A DNA stretch of 64,000 nt, taken from assembly GCF_007362475.1 (NCBI RefSeq), contig NZ_CP041687.1:310001-374000 (forward strand), given 5' to 3'. Below are positions 8,043 through 16,208 of the stretch, piece after piece. Position numbers and translations under genes: made by a program. The stretch's first letter is position 1. Each line of letters starts with the position of its first letter. Origin of the DNA: Chryseobacterium sp. SNU WT5 (GTDB taxonomy: Bacteria; Bacteroidota; Bacteroidia; Flavobacteriales; Weeksellaceae). The notes beneath the pieces are model-generated. The model worked only from the letters and a program-made list of their open reading frames with translations, made no database searches and was not told the DNA's origin.

Positions 8043-8639
8043 ATGATTATGAAAGAGGTATTTATTAAACGATTCAAGTATTACAAAGATCTCGGAGATG
8101 AATCTTTTAAACAAGTAACCGAAGAACAACTTTTTTGGCAATTCAATGCTGAGAGTAACTCGATTGCAACGCTTGTAAAACACTTATCTGGAAATATGGA
8201 ATCTCGATGGACTAATTTTAGGACAGAAGATGGTGAGAAAAGTTGGCGAAATCGTGATGCGGAATTTGAAAATGATCTGGGTTCAAGAGAGAAATTGCTT
8301 GCTCGTTGGGAGAAAGGTTGGCTCGTATTATTTGACGCTTTAAATACCATTAATGATGATGACTGGGATGAACCTATATTAATTCGCGGAGAAAAACATT
8401 CCGTATTAGATGCAGTTTTAAGACAACTAGCCCATTATCCGTATCACGTAGGCCAAATTGTTTATATCGCAAAAATGCTAAAAAACGAAGATTGGAAAAC
8501 GCTGTCTATAGCGAAAAACCAATCGGCTAATTTTAATTCCGAGTTTTTAAAGAAACAGCAGGCAGCAGAAATACGCGAAAACTCATCACCAGTCTGTTTT
8601 GCCAAGAGTGATGAAATACGAGACGATTATAAAATTTGA
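8043..8639 (+). CDS. DUF1572 / DinB-like four-helix protein
   Basis: 198 aa from ATG 8043; a second ATG at 8049 is equally possible. The pattern of a DinB/YfiT-type metal-binding four-helix bundle is visible: a first His in LVKHLSGNMESRW (about residue 47) and the pair in LAHYPYHVGQIVYIAKML (about 140-157). These three histidines normally bind a divalent metal, and related proteins are thiol-dependent transferases. The DUF1572 subgroup has no firmly assigned substrate. The C-terminal 30 residues are polar and probably disordered. It is monocistronic. Confidence 0.8.
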   Translation: MIMKEVFIKRFKYYKDLGDESFKQVTEEQLFWQFNAESNSIATLVKHLSGNMESRWTNFRTEDGEKSWRNRDAEFENDLGSREKLLARWEKGWLVLFDALNTINDDDWDEPILIRGEKHSVLDAVLRQLAHYPYHVGQIVYIAKMLKNEDWKTLSIAKNQSANFNSEFLKKQQAAEIRENSSPVCFAKSDEIRDDYKI

Positions 8640-8732
8640 TTTTCTGACATTAATCATTGTTGATATAAATCATTCTGAATATTTTCAGGATTTTATGACC
8701 AATTGCTATATTTACTGTAGAATTTTTCACTG

Positions 8733-9311
8733 ATGAATACTACTAATGACATTCAAAGTCTTGAAAAGGTCTTAGACATAATACGTAAAAAAGAACTTAG
8801 TTTCAGCGATGTTTGCGACTTGCTTTTTACTTTTAAATTCGAAGATTTCGATGAGATTTTCGGACTGTCAGAAATAAAAATTCCAGCAGAAACTTCCCGC
8901 ACAATTCCGATCATTCAAGCAGAATACCTTTCATTTTTAAAAATTTGGGGAGTTAGAAATTATTCTACAATTCGTGATCACTCTAACTGTGATTCTGTAA
9001 ATAAAATTTTGAAAGGAAGTTTAACAGAAGTGAACTACCGTGAAAATTCAAATTTTATCGAATACGACTTGCGGACTACTCATCGAACTGGTGATCTATT
9101 TATTGAAGAAAAAGATGACATTAATTCCCTTGTCAATAATTCAGAAGAGATTTCCATCAGTTTACATAGCTACAGAACTTCTAAAACGGAATTAGAAGGA
9201 GTCAGAATTTTTGATACCGAAAATAGAAAAATTGGTTACTTATCAAAAGAAGCAAAATCATGCACTTGGACTCTACCGGAAAATGCTTTCCGTAAGATCG
9301 TCAAAGTATAG
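8733..9311 (+). CDS. Cysteine-dioxygenase-like cupin with an altered metal site
   Basis: 192 aa. The middle resembles type I cysteine dioxygenase cupins: IRDHSNCDSVNKILKGSLTE (80-99), then a second strand ending ISISLHSYRT (141-150). In true cysteine dioxygenases the first motif is H-x-H. Here the first His is Arg81, while H83 and H145 remain. Iron binding by the normal three-histidine facial triad would therefore be impaired. The N-terminal 60 residues are helical and unassigned. It may be a non-catalytic or differently ligated homologue. Assignment is by motif only. Confidence 0.55.
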   Translation: MNTTNDIQSLEKVLDIIRKKELSFSDVCDLLFTFKFEDFDEIFGLSEIKIPAETSRTIPIIQAEYLSFLKIWGVRNYSTIRDHSNCDSVNKILKGSLTEVNYRENSNFIEYDLRTTHRTGDLFIEEKDDINSLVNNSEEISISLHSYRTSKTELEGVRIFDTENRKIGYLSKEAKSCTWTLPENAFRKIVKV

Positions 9312-9352
9312 ATCAAAATATTCATTTCTAAATTTAAGTTTGTTAAAAAAGG

Positions 9353-9378
9353 AAAAATCACTTATATCGGTGGTTTTT
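9353..9378 (+). terminator. Possible terminator after the cupin gene
   Basis: AAAAATCAC (9353-9361) pairs with GTGGTTTTT (9370-9378) with one G-T pair and an 8-nt loop. T residues continue to 9379. The stem is AT-rich, so strength is uncertain. Confidence 0.4.
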
Positions 9379-9439
9379 TCTTTATTAATGGAAATCAAGT
9401 CAGTGGAAAAAATAATTCTTAAATTTGTAATCTGAAATT

Positions 9440-10789
9440 ATGGAAAACCTATCATCAAAAACCGCCGCTTTTCACACCTTGGGTTGTAAGCTTAACTTTG
9501 CAGAAACCTCTACAATTGCACGACAACTCACTGATTCGGGCTACCAAAAGGTAAGTTTTGACGAGCATGCAAACGTATATGTAATTAACACATGTTCTGT
9601 AACTGAAAATGCAGACCGTGAATGTAAATTTCACGTAAAACGCGCTATGAAAGCCAATCCCGAAGGATTAGTAGTTATTTTAGGTTGTTATGCACAATTG
9701 AAACCAGAAGAAATTTCAGCAATAGAAGGGGTTGATTTGGTCTTAGGTGCAAAAGAAAAATTCAACATCTTAAGTTACCTGGAGGATTTGCAAAAATCGG
9801 AACAACATGGAATTATTCATTCCTGCGAAATTGACCAAGCCGATTTCTTTATCGGAAGTTATTCGATAGGCGATAGAACACGTGCGTTTTTGAAAGTTCA
9901 GGATGGCTGCGATTATAAATGTACCTACTGTACCATTCCTTTGGCAAGAGGGATTTCCCGATCAGACACCATAGAAAGTGTAGTAAGGAATGCGACAGAA
10001 ATTGCCCAAAAAGGAATCCGGGAAATTGTTTTGACGGGCGTAAACATTGGTGATTATGGTAAAGGCGAATTTGGAAACAAAAAGCATGAACATACCTTCC
10101 TGGATCTTATTTCGGAACTAGACCAAGTTGAAGGCATAGAAAGAATTAGAATTTCTTCTATTGAACCCAATTTATTAAAGGATGAGAGCATTGATTTAGT
10201 GGCTAAGAGCAAACGATTTGTACCTCATTTTCATATCCCACTTCAAAGCGGAAGTGATGATTTATTAAAGAAAATGAAACGAAGATATCTATCTGGTTTA
10301 TATGCTGAACGGGTTGCTAAAATCCGTGAAGTGATGCCCGATTCCTGTATTGGTGTGGATGTAATTGTTGGATTTCCAGGCGAAACTGAAGAGAAATTCC
10401 TGGAAACTTATCATTTTTTGAATGAATTACCCATTTCGTATTTGCATGTATTCACCTATTCGGAAAGAGAAAATACAGAAGCTGCTGAAATGGAAGGAGT
10501 AATTCCCATTCCAGAAAGAAAACGTAGAAATAAAATGCTTCGAATTCTTTCAGAAAAGAAAAAAATGGCTTTTTACCAAACACAATTGGGCAAAACTCTG
10601 CCTATTCTTTGGGAACATGAAAACAAAAATGGATTGATGTTTGGCTTCACAGAAAATTATGTTCGTGTACAGAAACCTTTTGATGAAAGCTCAGTTAATG
10701 AAATCGAATATTTAAAACTTGACACCATACAAAGCGACGGAACCGTTTCGGTTATCGCCGCTTTTGAAAATTTTCTTGCGAAAGTTTAG
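9440..10789 (+). CDS. mtaB: tRNA (t6A37) methylthiotransferase MtaB
   Basis: 449 aa. A radical-SAM methylthiotransferase converting t6A37 to ms2t6A37 in tRNA. The N-terminal UPF0004 domain contributes cysteines in TLGCKLNFAE, INTCSVTENAD and VILGCYAQ. The radical-SAM cluster motif is CDYKCTYC (about 154-161) in VQDGCDYKCTYCTIPLARG, and a C-terminal TRAM-like region follows. The start NFAE (rather than NQYE) is typical for MtaB versus MiaB/RimO. A TAAATTTG box (9420-9427) lies immediately upstream and would give a very short leader. Its stop codon overlaps the stop of the convergent small gene. Confidence 0.93.
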   Translation: MENLSSKTAAFHTLGCKLNFAETSTIARQLTDSGYQKVSFDEHANVYVINTCSVTENADRECKFHVKRAMKANPEGLVVILGCYAQLKPEEISAIEGVDLVLGAKEKFNILSYLEDLQKSEQHGIIHSCEIDQADFFIGSYSIGDRTRAFLKVQDGCDYKCTYCTIPLARGISRSDTIESVVRNATEIAQKGIREIVLTGVNIGDYGKGEFGNKKHEHTFLDLISELDQVEGIERIRISSIEPNLLKDESIDLVAKSKRFVPHFHIPLQSGSDDLLKKMKRRYLSGLYAERVAKIREVMPDSCIGVDVIVGFPGETEEKFLETYHFLNELPISYLHVFTYSERENTEAAEMEGVIPIPERKRRNKMLRILSEKKKMAFYQTQLGKTLPILWEHENKNGLMFGFTENYVRVQKPFDESSVNEIEYLKLDTIQSDGTVSVIAAFENFLAKV

Positions 10790-10941
10790 TTAGTTATAGG
10801 TTGTTCTGCGCCAACTTGTAAACTTTGGAATAAGTCGGGAAAGAAGGTGAGCAGAATAAAATATGAAATTATGGCGATGATCACCGCCGCAATAGCTATA
10901 ATTACAACTGGTCCTGGTTTGTTTTTTTTACTTGTTTCCAT
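10786..10941 (-). CDS. Small single-pass membrane protein
   Basis: 51 aa, ATG at 10939-10941, TAA at 10786-10788. The sequence begins METSKKNKPGP, followed by a hydrophobic helix of about 24 residues (VVIIAIAAVIIAIISYFILL) and a short polar tail ending EQPITN. The positive N-terminus suggests an N-in orientation. It lies 23 bp downstream of the GH63-type gene on the same strand, so it is probably co-transcribed. Its stop overlaps the mtaB stop tail to tail by 2 bp. I do not recognise the family; the coding potential is good. Confidence 0.65.
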   Translation of the reverse strand: METSKKNKPGPVVIIAIAAVIIAIISYFILLTFFPDLFQSLQVGAEQPITN

Positions 10942-10964
10942 AATAGCTTAAATTTTAATTTCAT

Positions 10965-13640
10965 TTACTTTGCATCAACTTTTGCACCAGTTTCGGGCGG
11001 AGTCTCAGTTTGTGCTTTAACCATTTTCATTTCTTTGAATCTTGGTTGTAAGATTTTCGCAATGAGACCGGTCCAACCTGTTTGATGTGATGCTCCCACT
11101 CCTCGTCCTGTATCTCCATGAAAGTACTCATAAAATAAGATATAGTCTTTAAAATTTTCATCTTCCTGAAATCTTGGATATTGCCCATTAAAAGGACGTT
11201 TCCCATTTTCATCCATTAAAAAAATATTAGCAAGACGGGTACCCAGAAACTCTGCTATCTCAATTAAATTAAGGAAATCTCCGCTTCCTGTAGGACATTC
11301 CACTTTAAAATCAGGACTATAGTAAAAGAAAAACCGCTGTAAACTTTCCATAATAAGGAAATTCACAGGAAACCATATTGGACCACGCCAATTGCTATTA
11401 CCTCCAAACATGTCACTATTACTTTCTGCCGGCATATATTTTACACAATATTCTGTCCCGTCTAATTTTAGATAAAAAGGATTTTCTTCATACTCTTTCG
11501 ACATAGCACGTACCCCATAATCACTCAGAAACTCTTTTTCATTTAACATTCTTTCTAATAGCTTTTTCAATCGGTGACCTCGCAACAAAGACAACAAGTG
11601 TTTCGAATCATCACCTTTCACTTCCCAATGAGAAACAAGTAAAGCTAACTCAGGTTTATTTTTCAAAACCCAATTCATTCGTTCCTTGAAAGCAGGCAGT
11701 TTATTAAGCATTTCCTCATCAATTACTTCCACGGCGAACATTGGAATCAAACCAACAATCGTGCGGATCCGTAGAAACATATTTGTTCCATTTTTCAACT
11801 GAAGCGCATCATAAAAAAACTCATCTTCTTCATCCCATAAGGCGAAGTCATTTTCTCCCATATTATCTAATGCATAAGCAATATGTAGAAAATGCTCAAA
11901 GAATTTTGTTGCCAGATCTTCATATACTTTATTGTAAAGAGCCAGTTCCATTGCTATTCTCATCATATTCAAGGCAAACATCGCCATCCAACTTGTTCCG
12001 TCGGCTTGCTCTAAATTTTCTGCATTGGGTAAGGGTTGATTGCGGTCAAAAATTCCAACATTATCCATACCTAAGAAACCGCCTTCAAAAATATTATTTC
12101 CGTTCACATCTTTTTTATTCACCCACCAGGTAAAATTCATGAGTAATTTTTGAAAGACCCCTTCCAAAAATTCTAAATCGGGTTTACCTTTGATTACTTC
12201 ATCTATTTTAAAAACCCGAAAAGCTGCCCACGCATGAACAGGAGGGTTTACATCACTAAAATTCCACTCGTAGGCCGGCAGCTGCCCATTTGGATGCATA
12301 AACCATTCTAAAGTCAGCAGTTTAAGTTGTTGTTTTGCAAAATCTGCATCAATCAAAGAGAAACTTAAAGTGTGAAAGGCTAAATCCCATGTTGCAAACC
12401 AAGGATACTCCCATTTATCGGGCATCGAAATGATATTAAGAGAGTTAAAATTATCCCACTCCTGATTGCGGATGTTTGCTCGGGATTTTGGTGGAGGAAT
12501 TTCCCCAGGATCACCTTTTAACCACTTTTCAACATTGTAATGATAGAATTGTTTGCTCCACAACATGCCGGCGAATGCTTGCCTCTGGACTAATTTTTCA
12601 TCTTCACTGTCAATACCTTTTTGAATATTGGCATAGAACTCATTTGCTTCGTTTTGTCGCGTTTCAAAAATAGTATCAAATTCTTTAAAAGGTTCACTTA
12701 AATCCTCATCTGTAAGCCTAAATTCAAAAATTTGTGTAGCATTTGCTGCAATTATTTCATCAATTAAAAATGAGGCTTTAGTTCCCGATCTATCAGGATT
12801 TATAGAATTTTTATTTCCATTAACGATAAAGTCGTTAATGCCATCTTTGCAGAATTTTCCATCGTTTGATGATTGATACAAACGCTGCTTATTGGTTTCA
12901 TTATCACAAAAAAGGATATTTGAAGATTGTTTAGCATACAAATTTTTGATGGTAAGATCCTTATGATTTATGCGAATCTGTTCTAAACCTTCGCCAATTA
13001 AGACAGGTTTATAAACATCATACCCCCAACTCCAACTATTTCTAAACCAAATGGTTGGCAAGAGTAATAGTGGCGAATTATTTTCTGATTTGTTGGTTAC
13101 TGTAATTCTAATTAAAATATCTTCCTGAGTTTCCTTAGCATACTCTACAAAAACATCAAAATATTCGTTCTGGTCAAAAATCCCAGTGTCGATGAGTTCG
13201 TATTCAGGGTTCTCTTTGCCAGCCAGTGCATTTTTTTCGATTAAATCTTGATATGGAAAAGCATTCTGTGGATATTTGTACAACATCTTCATATAAGAAT
13301 GAGTTGGTGTATTATCTAAATAATAATAATATTCCTTCACATCTTCGCCGTGATTTCCTTGTCCATTGGTTAGTCCGAAGAATCTTTCCTTGATTATTTC
13401 ATCTTTTTTATTCCAAAGACCTAAAGAAAAAACAAGCTGTTGTTTGTCGTCCGAAATACCACAGATCCCTTCTTCACCCCAACGGTAAGTTTTGGCTTCG
13501 GCAGTACTATGGCTGGTGTAATTCCACGCATCGCCATTTGCACTATAATCTTCGCGAACTACTCCCCACTCCCGATTGCTAACATAGGGACCCCATCTTT
13601 TCCAGGTTACATCGGGAACTCTTTTACTTTCTTCAGACAT
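10965..13640 (-). CDS. GH63/MGH1-like glucosidase
   Basis: 891 aa. The N-terminal half is a beta-sandwich-like region (VSNREWGVVREDYS, WGEEGICGISDDKQ). The C-terminal half is an (alpha/alpha)6 barrel of the GH63 type: WFATWDLAFHTLSFSL, HPNGQLPAYEWNFSDVNPP, EGGFLGMDNVGIFDR, GRGVGASHQTGWTGL. Bacterial relatives hydrolyse small alpha-glucosides such as mannosylglycerate, glucosylglycerate or oligosaccharides; the substrate here is unknown. No signal peptide is visible, so it is probably cytoplasmic. The last 20 residues are Lys/Ala/Pro-rich. It is likely an operon with the small membrane protein downstream. Confidence 0.85.
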   Translation of the reverse strand: MSEESKRVPDVTWKRWGPYVSNREWGVVREDYSANGDAWNYTSHSTAEAKTYRWGEEGICGISDDKQQLVFSLGLWNKKDEIIKERFFGLTNGQGNHGEDVKEYYYYLDNTPTHSYMKMLYKYPQNAFPYQDLIEKNALAGKENPEYELIDTGIFDQNEYFDVFVEYAKETQEDILIRITVTNKSENNSPLLLLPTIWFRNSWSWGYDVYKPVLIGEGLEQIRINHKDLTIKNLYAKQSSNILFCDNETNKQRLYQSSNDGKFCKDGINDFIVNGNKNSINPDRSGTKASFLIDEIIAANATQIFEFRLTDEDLSEPFKEFDTIFETRQNEANEFYANIQKGIDSEDEKLVQRQAFAGMLWSKQFYHYNVEKWLKGDPGEIPPPKSRANIRNQEWDNFNSLNIISMPDKWEYPWFATWDLAFHTLSFSLIDADFAKQQLKLLTLEWFMHPNGQLPAYEWNFSDVNPPVHAWAAFRVFKIDEVIKGKPDLEFLEGVFQKLLMNFTWWVNKKDVNGNNIFEGGFLGMDNVGIFDRNQPLPNAENLEQADGTSWMAMFALNMMRIAMELALYNKVYEDLATKFFEHFLHIAYALDNMGENDFALWDEEDEFFYDALQLKNGTNMFLRIRTIVGLIPMFAVEVIDEEMLNKLPAFKERMNWVLKNKPELALLVSHWEVKGDDSKHLLSLLRGHRLKKLLERMLNEKEFLSDYGVRAMSKEYEENPFYLKLDGTEYCVKYMPAESNSDMFGGNSNWRGPIWFPVNFLIMESLQRFFFYYSPDFKVECPTGSGDFLNLIEIAEFLGTRLANIFLMDENGKRPFNGQYPRFQEDENFKDYILFYEYFHGDTGRGVGASHQTGWTGLIAKILQPRFKEMKMVKAQTETPPETGAKVDAK

Positions 13641-13733
13641 TTATAGGTAGTATTATTTAAGCAAAAATTTTCAGCGACAAATGAAAACATTACTTTATTA
13701 TCAATGGTATTGGACGGAGTCTCATAAAAACTT

Positions 13734-14543
13734 TTACCCTCCAGTTGAAAATGATTCGAATGTAGTCATCCCACCATCTATAAAGATGCTGGCGCCAGTG
13801 ATATAGTCGGATAGATCACTGGCTAAAAATACGGCAAGGTCTCCAATATCCTGTGGTTGACCGATTCTGTTGTACGGGATTAAAGTTAGCAAAGAATTAA
13901 GTTCCTGCGGGGTTTGCCACGCATTTTTATTAATTGAAGTTTGAATTGCACCTGGACAGATTGAATTTACGCGAATTTTATCACCTCCAAACTCTTGTGC
14001 TAAGGTCTGCATAAGCATCCGAATTGCTCCCTTACTGGCGGCATAATTAGCATGTGTAGACCAAGGAATAATTTCATGAACAGAAGAAATATGAATAATT
14101 TTTCCGCAAGCCACCGATTTTTCGGGAACTATTCCACGACGCAAAAACTCTTTAATTGCTTCCCGTGCACATAAAAACTGACCAGTTAAATTCACCCCTA
14201 TGACTGCATTCCACTGATCGAGAGTCATTTCTGTAAACTTTGCATCTTTTTGAATTCCCGCATTATTTACCAAAATATCAACCGTTCCAAATTGTGCAAT
14301 AACCTGCTGAAAAAGCTCCACAACCTCATCTTCTTTTGAAACATCGGCTCGAGCAATTATTCCACTTCCGCCTGCATCAGTAATCACTTTTAAAACGGCC
14401 TCAGCTTTTTCTTTGGAACCATCATTTGGAAAATTAATAACTACAATGGCACCTGCAGCTGCCATTGATTGTGCAATTCCAGCTCCGATTCCACTCGAAG
14501 AACCAGTAATAACAGCGACTTGATTTTTTAGCGAAACTTCCAT
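13734..14543 (-). CDS. Short-chain dehydrogenase (glucose 1-dehydrogenase-like)
   Basis: 269 aa. A classical SDR: cofactor motif TGSSSGIGAGIA near residue 13, NNAG near 92, and the catalytic Ser-Tyr-Lys in ISSVHEIIPWSTHANYAASKG. The C-terminus FIDGGMTTF is typical. Closest in style to glucose 1-dehydrogenases, which oxidise glucose to gluconolactone with NAD(P), but SDR substrate is not readable from sequence. It lies 93 bp downstream of the GH63-type gene start region on the same strand, so a carbohydrate role is plausible but unproven. Confidence 0.85.
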   Translation of the reverse strand: MEVSLKNQVAVITGSSSGIGAGIAQSMAAAGAIVVINFPNDGSKEKAEAVLKVITDAGGSGIIARADVSKEDEVVELFQQVIAQFGTVDILVNNAGIQKDAKFTEMTLDQWNAVIGVNLTGQFLCAREAIKEFLRRGIVPEKSVACGKIIHISSVHEIIPWSTHANYAASKGAIRMLMQTLAQEFGGDKIRVNSICPGAIQTSINKNAWQTPQELNSLLTLIPYNRIGQPQDIGDLAVFLASDLSDYITGASIFIDGGMTTFESFSTGG

Positions 14544-14625
14544 TTGATGACTTTGTTTAAAACGAATTTACCAAGAGAAAGTATCGAGCCAAAAATAAAA
14601 TAACACTTAAATTTTTAAGAATTCT

Positions 14626-15240
14626 TTAATGATGGTAAACATCTTCGTACATCACCCCTGCTTCTATTCTTATTGGCAACTTATTTTCCTCAGGAACAAT
14701 CGGACAATTATAGTCGTACGCATTATATGCACAGAAAGGGTGATACGATTGGTTAAAATCTAAAATAATTACATCGTTTTTGGGGATTCGTAAATCCATA
14801 TACTTACCACCGCCATATGTTTCTTTACTGTTAGTTTCGTCTCGAAATGGAAGAAATAAATAGTCGTTAAATCCTGATTTTTTAGTTAAACTAAGCATTT
14901 GATAAAGTGTTAAATCTAATTCCTTCCCCTCTAAAGAAAAGTACGCTTTTCCATACTCTTTATAACTTTTTGTTTTACCCGAAGAAGTAGGAATTTCAAA
15001 AGGAACCGCGTTTTCCGTTTTAATAAATTTTGCTGTAACCCGATATTTTAAATCAATCGGAAAGAAAGGATGCTGTTTAAAATTAGTAAAATTACTTCCT
15101 CTTAGAGGTGTTTCTTTAGCACTTTTGTAATCAGTGTTAAGTTTTTTCTGGAACTTTTTGATTTCTGAAAGATGATGGTTTGGCGACTGAGAAATACAAG
15201 CGGTTAAGATCAGCAGGGTCAAGAATATGAACTTTTTCAT
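14626..15240 (-). CDS. DUF1684 lipoprotein
   Basis: 204 aa. A type II signal sequence (MKKFIFLTLLILTAC) has its lipobox cysteine at about residue 15, so it is an envelope lipoprotein. The C-terminal half carries the DUF1684 pattern: YGGGKYMDLRIP, VIILDFNQSYHPFCAYN, NCPIVPEENKLPIRIEAG. The biochemical role of DUF1684 is not known to me. The ATG overlaps the stop of the upstream broken lipoprotein gene (ATGA), implying translational coupling in a three-gene operon with 15718-16107. Confidence 0.85.
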   Translation of the reverse strand: MKKFIFLTLLILTACISQSPNHHLSEIKKFQKKLNTDYKSAKETPLRGSNFTNFKQHPFFPIDLKYRVTAKFIKTENAVPFEIPTSSGKTKSYKEYGKAYFSLEGKELDLTLYQMLSLTKKSGFNDYLFLPFRDETNSKETYGGGKYMDLRIPKNDVIILDFNQSYHPFCAYNAYDYNCPIVPEENKLPIRIEAGVMYEDVYHH

Positions 15241-15716
15241 TTTTTATAATATTTTTTTCTCATTGTTTCAAAATAATTTTCATCAGAAGAGGTATAAACG
15301 GGTAATTCCAAGTAATTTTTATCACGATAAATTCCCAGGTGGATATATCGAATTCCTGGATGCTTTTCCGTTTTTATTTTAAAATTATAAACATCCAAAA
15401 AATCTTTAGGAGCATTTACGGAATGCGCAGATACAAATTGATCAATCGTAATTTTACCGTTAAACTCTGCCCATTTCTCACAGCTACTTCTTAAAGAATC
15501 CTACGATAGAAACTTGTTTTCTAAACGCTTGGAAAGATTAAAACCTACAGGTTTAGAATAATCCTTCTCGTCACATTTTCGAAATAAGGTCTCTAGAAAT
15601 TGATGAGCAATTTGTTTTCGTTCGTCGGTTATTATATTTTTGGGAACGGAACTGTATCTTGAATTGCAACTCCCCAACAAAACAGGAATGATCAAAAGAA
15701 TGTATTTTTTTTTCAT
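15237..15716 (-). pseudogene. Lipoprotein gene interrupted by an in-frame amber codon
   Basis: The reading frame starts at 15716 with a lipoprotein signal (MKKKYILLIIPVLLGSC) and runs to TAG at codon 72 (KFLS-stop). Without any frame change it then continues for another 87 codons (DSLRSSCEKWAEFNGKI ... FETMRKKYYKK) to TGA at 15237-15239. That end overlaps the DUF1684 start as ATGA. The C-terminal part has normal coding character and correct operon spacing. A single nonsense change (or sequencing error) therefore splits what was a 159-aa lipoprotein of unrecognised family. The truncated 71-aa product may still be made. Confidence 0.75.
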
Positions 15717-15717
15717 C

Positions 15718-16107
15718 TTAATTTATTTTAACTCTGTATATATCTGTGTTATTCCTTTTAATATTTCGCATCTGGAAGCCCCCTTCCTGTGGAATCTCTT
15801 CTACTAGATCAAAACTCGTACATTCTCTAGGCAGACCTGAAAAAACTAAGGTAAACCAATAATCTTTCATCGGTGAAACCTCTGTCCAGTAGGGGAAAAG
15901 AGAGATATTTTCATGATGAATTAAGTTACTTTTATGCGCTAAACTTTCATCAACAAGAAAAGTAGATGACCAAATACGAATCAACATGTCTGAATAAGGC
16001 GTTCCGGGGAAACAACAGTGAACAATCACTTGCTTCTCCTCTTCAATTTTTGGTTGTAACGCTTCCAAAAGCTCCGGTGAAATTTTGGGTTTTATAATCG
16101 TAGTCAT
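15718..16107 (-). CDS. Conserved hypothetical protein, first gene of an envelope operon
   Basis: 129 aa. No signal peptide or membrane helix. The sequence has a hydrophobic-beta character (EKQVIVHCCFPGTPYSDMLI, KDYWFTLVFSGLP) and a C-terminus DIYRVKIN. I do not recognise a family. Its stop is one base before the start of the interrupted lipoprotein gene, so it heads a tight operon with that gene and the DUF1684 lipoprotein. Confidence 0.65.
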   Translation of the reverse strand: MTTIIKPKISPELLEALQPKIEEEKQVIVHCCFPGTPYSDMLIRIWSSTFLVDESLAHKSNLIHHENISLFPYWTEVSPMKDYWFTLVFSGLPRECTSFDLVEEIPQEGGFQMRNIKRNNTDIYRVKIN

Positions 16108-16115
16108 TAATGCAA

Positions 16116-16145
16116 AATACTGCTTTTTAAATTAAAAGCAGTATT
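16116..16145 (-). terminator. Hairpin between mqo and the envelope operon
   Basis: A 12-bp perfect inverted repeat AATACTGCTTTT (16116-16127) / AAAAGCAGTATT (16134-16145) with a 6-nt loop. On the minus strand it follows mqo and is trailed by TTTGCATT. It likely ends mqo transcription and lies within the leader region of the next gene. Confidence 0.5.
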
Positions 16146-16208
16146 AAATTTTATGTTAAAATTAAGTTTTGGTATTCTTAAAGTACGAGCCTTAGCAAAA
16201 AAGTCATC

